Shown: positions 5,676-7,209 of the stretch, piece after piece
Position numbering within the stretch: position 1 is the stretch's first letter
How the letters are laid out: the number at the start of each line of letters is the position of its first letter
Assembly: GCA_028822575.1 (NCBI GenBank)
Contig: JAPKDN010000164.1
Location: forward strand, 1-7,209
DNA length: 7,209 bases
Direction: 5' to 3'
Source: Alphaproteobacteria bacterium
GTDB lineage: Bacteria; Pseudomonadota; Alphaproteobacteria; Thalassobaculales; Thalassobaculaceae
Program-made: the position numbers and the translations under genes
The notes under the pieces: model-generated
Databases searched by the model: none
Told to the model about the DNA's origin: nothing
Seen by the model: the letters and a program-made list of their open reading frames with translations, nothing else

Positions 5676-6869
5676 ATGAAGATCAGTGCCATCGAGACCA
5701 TCCGCATCACCGAATTTCCCAACTTACTTTGGGCCCATGTCCAAACCGACGAAGGCCTAATCGGCCTTGGCGAGACGTTCTTCGGACCCGGCGCGGCCGA
5801 GGCGCATATCCATGAGACCATCGCGCCGTTGCTGATCGGCCAGGACCCCCGGCTCATCAACCGGCATCATTCCAATCTCATCGGCTATGTCGGCTTCAGC
5901 GGTGCCAGCGCCGAGCAGCGCGGGCGCTCCGCCATCGACATCGCGCTCTGGGATATCTGGGGCCAAGCGACCAACCAGCCGATTCACCAGCTTCTCGGCG
6001 GCGCGGTGCGTGATGATATCCGGGTCTACAATACCTGCGCCGGCTATGAATATGTCCGTAACGCCTCGGGCCAGGGCACCGCTAATTTTGGTCTCGACAA
6101 GCAATTGGGCCCCTACGAGGATCTTCAGGCGTTTCTGAACAATGCCGACGAGCTAGCCCATTCCCTGTTGGAAATGGGCATCGACGGGATGAAGATCTGG
6201 CCCTTCGACTACGCTGCTGAACAATCAAAGGGCCACCACATCTCCGCCGCCGATCTGAACAAGGCGCTGGAGCCGTTCGAGAAGATCCGCGCCGCGGTCG
6301 GCGACAAGATAGACATTATGGCCGAACTGCACGCGCTGTGGGATCGGCCAAACGCAGTCAAGGTCGCACGTGCCTTGGAGCCGCTCAATCCGTATTGGGT
6401 CGAGGACCCGGTGTTTATGGACCATCTCGGCTCGCTCGGCGAGGTCGCGCGGTCAACCACGGCACCGATCGCGGTTGGCGAGACCCGGGGCGGTGTCGGC
6501 GACTATCGCTATCTGTTGGAGCTTGATGCCCTCAGCCTGATCATCATGGACATCACCTGGTGCGGCGGCCTGACCGAGGCCAGGAAGGTCGCAGGGATGG
6601 CCGAGGCCTGGCACGTGCCGGTTGCCTTTCATGACTGCACCGGACCGGTGGCGCTCAGCGCGTCGACACATCTGGCGCTGGCGACCCAGAACTGTGAGAT
6701 CCAGGAAATCGTCCGTGCGTTCTACTACGGTTGGTACAGCGAGCTTATGACCGCGCTGCCCCCGATCAAGAACGGGCGTATCCGAGCACCCGAAGGCGCG
6801 GGACTTGGGATAGCGTTGCAGCCTGATGCGTTAAGGCGCAAAGATTGCGTTATCCGACGGAGTAATTGA
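5676..6869 (+). CDS. Enolase-superfamily enzyme (mandelate racemase/muconate lactonizing family), probable acid-sugar dehydratase
   Basis: The 397-residue product has the typical capping domain (about 1-120, opening MKISAIETIRI) and a C-terminal barrel. The presumed Mg ligands are Glu217 (IMAELHALWD), Glu243 (YWVEDPV) and Glu269 (IAVGETRGG), spaced 26 and 26, as in galactonate dehydratase. Lys173 lies in DGMKIWPFD. Asp292 (IIMDITWCGGL) and His319 (VAFHDCTGPVAL) form the usual barrel Asp-His pair. His219, two residues after the first ligand, matches the D-x-H arrangement of galactonate-dehydratase-type enzymes, so dehydration of an aldonic or other acid sugar is the best inference. The first ligand is Glu rather than the usual Asp, and the substrate cannot be read from sequence alone. 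ATG 5676 is preceded by GAGAG. It lies 45 bp after pyrF with no terminator between, so co-transcription is likely, although the functions appear unrelated. No sugar transporter or aldolase gene is in the window. Confidence 0.9.
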   Translation: MKISAIETIRITEFPNLLWAHVQTDEGLIGLGETFFGPGAAEAHIHETIAPLLIGQDPRLINRHHSNLIGYVGFSGASAEQRGRSAIDIALWDIWGQATNQPIHQLLGGAVRDDIRVYNTCAGYEYVRNASGQGTANFGLDKQLGPYEDLQAFLNNADELAHSLLEMGIDGMKIWPFDYAAEQSKGHHISAADLNKALEPFEKIRAAVGDKIDIMAELHALWDRPNAVKVARALEPLNPYWVEDPVFMDHLGSLGEVARSTTAPIAVGETRGGVGDYRYLLELDALSLIIMDITWCGGLTEARKVAGMAEAWHVPVAFHDCTGPVALSASTHLALATQNCEIQEIVRAFYYGWYSELMTALPPIKNGRIRAPEGAGLGIALQPDALRRKDCVIRRSN

Positions 6870-6881
6870 CCAAGCGATTAG

Positions 6882-6988
6882 CGGCGAGGCGGCCATCGTA
6901 TTTCGTCGTTTTATCGTTGCCCTAAACTTAATTAACTGGTGTCCGTTTAACGTCACCAAGCATCATCATGAATTTAGCCGCCTCCCCG
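6882..6988. repeat. Long-range inverted repeat downstream of the dehydratase gene
   Basis: GAGGCGGC (6886-6893) is exactly inverted as GCCGCCTC (6977-6984); over 14 bases (6882-6895 against 6975-6988), 12 pair. The intervening 79 bases are AT-richer. Its right arm overlaps the left arm of the hairpin at 6984-7001, so the two structures could not both form fully. Confidence 0.35.
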
Positions 6989-7001
6989 ACATGAGTCGGG
7001 G
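6984..7001 (+). terminator. Hairpin after the dehydratase gene, candidate terminator
   Basis: CCCCGAC (6984-6990) and GTCGGGG (6995-7001) make a perfect 7-bp, GC-rich stem with an ATGA tetraloop, 114 bp after the stop codon at 6869. No T-tract follows, so it may act as a transcript-end stabiliser or a non-canonical terminator for the pyrF-dehydratase transcript, or be part of the adjoining repeats. Confidence 0.4.
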
Positions 7002-7015
7002 CCGTATGCTATGGC
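7001..7015. repeat. Small hairpin abutting the terminator-like stem
   Basis: GCCGTA (7001-7006) pairs with TATGGC (7010-7015) through five Watson-Crick pairs and one G-T pair, with a 3-nt loop. It follows the preceding hairpin directly and is two bases before the 58-bp element, giving three palindromes in a row. Confidence 0.35.
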
Positions 7016-7017
7016 GA

Positions 7018-7075
7018 GTGACGAATGGTGGGGCAACCTCAAAGACCGGTCATCATGATCCGCTATCCGTCACGA
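7018..7075 (+). repeat. 58-bp palindromic element, copy 3
   Basis: The segment opens GTGACGAATGGTGGGGC and ends CCGCTATCCGTCACGA; the two ends are inverted copies of each other with a few mismatches. The centre holds GACCGGTC (7044-7051), itself a perfect palindrome, and TCATGATC. It aligns without gaps to copy 2 at 40 of 58 bases and to copy 1 (inverted) at 38 of 58. Confidence 0.62.
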
Positions 7076-7209
7076 CCCACGCCTCAGTCGTCGGCACCAA
7101 ATTTCATTGGGGAAGTGGGGTTTATATATCCAGAAAGCGCCCTAAACCAACCGATCCTTAGTCGCCCCAAATGTCTCAGGATGAAGCTCCAGTAAGAGCG
7201 CAATAGGAT

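Larger units (their letters stand above)
6870..7209. other. Non-coding tail with clustered palindromes
   Basis: After the enolase-superfamily gene there is no frame of note to the window end; the short ATG-led frames near 7170-7200 close within about 12 codons. The stretch holds a long-range inverted repeat, a terminator-like hairpin, a small hairpin and the third 58-bp element, listed separately. From about 7076 on I see nothing more than an AT-rich patch (TTTATATAT at 7120-7128). Confidence 0.6.

Noticed and set aside
6870..7209. Possible tRNA, small RNA or CRISPR in the palindrome-rich tail
   Set aside because: No cloverleaf with a T-arm motif and no regularly spaced direct repeats are present; the hairpins are simple palindromes.

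Overview
The window reads as a piece of a moderately to strongly GC-rich proteobacterial chromosome. An alphaproteobacterium is my best guess, from protein style and from the type of small palindromic intergenic repeats, but nothing here fixes the taxon. It holds four complete protein genes, the last codons of a fifth, and two repeat-rich non-coding stretches. I see no RNA gene, CRISPR array, complete insertion sequence or phage gene.

Left part (1-3085): a plus-strand gene ends at 97 and converges on two minus-strand genes. The first of these in transcription order is a DadA-type FAD-dependent D-amino-acid dehydrogenase (1829-3085). The second, 142 bp downstream, is an unusual protein with five TPR repeats fused to a GSCFA (SGNH-hydrolase-like) domain (136-1686). 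The TPR-GSCFA gene is visibly poorer in GC than its neighbours and may have been acquired.

Middle (3086-4697): about 1.6 kb without a convincing intact gene. It contains degenerate palindromic repeats, two copies of a 58-bp palindromic element, two short repeats of the CGTCATCCCGG type, a 9-bp tandem repeat, terminator-like hairpins, and the decayed tail of what looks like a membrane-protein gene on the minus strand.

Right part (4698-6869): a plus-strand pair, 45 bp apart. The first is a long-form (type 2) orotidine-5'-phosphate decarboxylase, pyrF, for the last step of UMP synthesis. The second is an enolase-superfamily (mandelate racemase / muconate lactonizing) enzyme that resembles acid-sugar dehydratases. 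They may be co-transcribed, but no shared pathway is obvious. The pair is followed (6870-7209) by a run of hairpins ending in a third copy of the 58-bp element.

The most notable items are the family of three 58-bp palindromic elements, which I found by aligning the non-coding segments by eye, and the TPR-GSCFA fusion. I do not see a clear new multi-gene system.
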